Shown piece after piece: positions 34,076-34,633 of a stretch of 34,633 nt of DNA. The first letter of the stretch is position 1. Every line of letters begins with the position of its first letter. Made by a program: the position numbers and the translations under genes. The notes below the pieces were generated by a model, which made no database searches, was not told the DNA's origin, and saw nothing but the letters and a program-made list of their open reading frames with translations. This DNA comes from Aquabacterium soli (GTDB taxonomy: Bacteria > Pseudomonadota > Gammaproteobacteria > Burkholderiales > Burkholderiaceae_C), in contig NZ_RSED01000020.1 in NCBI RefSeq assembly GCF_003933735.1, positions 1 to 34,633 of the forward strand, written 5' to 3'.

Positions 34076-34633
34076 TCAGGGGCGCGCCGCCGGCGCCGAG
34101 GCGCCGAAATCGACCTGTGGCGGCGCCGCCATGGCCTTCTCGTCGGCGACCGAGAAATTGGGCTTGACGACGTAGCTGAACAGCTTGGCCGTGATGTTGG
34201 TCGGGAAGCTGCGCGTGAGCACGTTGTAATCCTGCACCGCCTTCACGTAGCGCCCACGCGCCACGGTGATGCGGTTCTCCGTGCCCTCAAGTTGGGCACG
34301 CAGGTCTTGAAAAGCCTGGTTCGCCTTGAGTTGCGGGTAGTTCTCGCTCACCACCAGCAGCCGGCTCAGCGCGCCGGACAGTTCGCTCTGTGCCGCCTGG
34401 AACTTCTGGAACGCCTCGGGGTTGTTGACGAGTTCCGGCGTGGCCTGGATCGAGGTCGCCTTCGCGCGGGCCTCGACCACCCGGGTCAGCGTCTCCTGCT
34501 CGAAGTTGGTCTCGCCCTTGACGGTCGCGACGATGTTGGGGATCAGGTCGGCGCGCCGCTGGTACTGGTTCAGCACCTCGGACCAGGCGGACTTGGTCTG
34601 CTCGTCCAGCCGCTGGAAGTCGTTGTAGCCGCA
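34076..34633 (-). CDS. lemA: LemA-family lipoprotein, 5' end beyond the window
   Basis: The visible 185 residues run CGYNDFQRLDEQTKSAWSEV, LNQYQRRADLIPNIVATVKG and on to FPTNITAKLFSYVVKPNF, a clear LemA protein (helical bundle on a membrane anchor). The first residue in view is Cys, most likely the lipobox cysteine, so only the signal peptide is cut off. LemA proteins sit with TPM/YgcG genes, as here. Its exact role is unknown. The promoter of the long minus-strand unit must lie outside the window. Confidence 0.93.
   Translation of the reverse strand, partial: CGYNDFQRLDEQTKSAWSEVLNQYQRRADLIPNIVATVKGETNFEQETLTRVVEARAKATSIQATPELVNNPEAFQKFQAAQSELSGALSRLLVVSENYPQLKANQAFQDLRAQLEGTENRITVARGRYVKAVQDYNVLTRSFPTNITAKLFSYVVKPNFSVADEKAMAAPPQVDFGASAPAARP

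Overview
The window is high-GC, gene-dense DNA. The copper genes, the LemA/TPM block and the regulators look like those of a betaproteobacterium of the order Burkholderiales (Cupriavidus, Achromobacter or Comamonadaceae type). This assignment rests on recalled family resemblance, not on a database search. The window opens on what looks like the end of an insertion element and closes inside lemA.

Region 1 (1-3105) is accessory DNA. It holds a cut-off outer-membrane efflux gene, a small Cys/Met-rich exported protein, a LysR-type effector domain without its DNA-binding part, a small XRE regulator with an AT-hook-like N-terminus, and a complete LysR regulator.

Region 2 (3106-13644) is a copper-resistance island. 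On the minus strand it reads copA, copB, DUF411, DUF2933, copF-type Cu(I) ATPase, copC, copD, copK. The copR-copS two-component genes diverge from copA. A perfect inverted repeat of cop-box type (11413-11428) sits between copA and copR. The copK product has lost the methionines that bind Cu(I) in the characterised protein.

Region 3 (13645-22880, plus strand) looks like a low-oxygen and fermentative module. It starts with a textbook class II FNR/Anr promoter (14031-14072) driving a second DUF2933 gene, a HMA-domain copper chaperone and a DUF3141 hydrolase-like protein. Next come acetate kinase, a metal-type MerR regulator with its own dyad promoter, cyclopropane-fatty-acid synthase and a divergent phosphoketolase-family enzyme.

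Region 4 (34633-22881, minus strand) is one tightly packed unit of 12 genes with six ATGA-type overlaps: lemA, two TPM-domain genes, a beta-CASP nuclease, an archaeal-type AMP/thymidine phosphorylase, a PRPP-synthetase-like protein, DUF6629, an unknown 84-residue protein, a D-2-hydroxyacid dehydrogenase, a UbiB-type kinase, an archaeal-type (class II) GAPDH and a DUF4010/MgtC-like membrane protein.

Taken together, regions 3 and 4 encode most of a plausible route from RNA or nucleotides through sugar phosphates to acetyl-phosphate, ATP and lactate, for use when oxygen is short. That route is the main hypothesis here. It is inferred from gene content and is not shown by the sequence.
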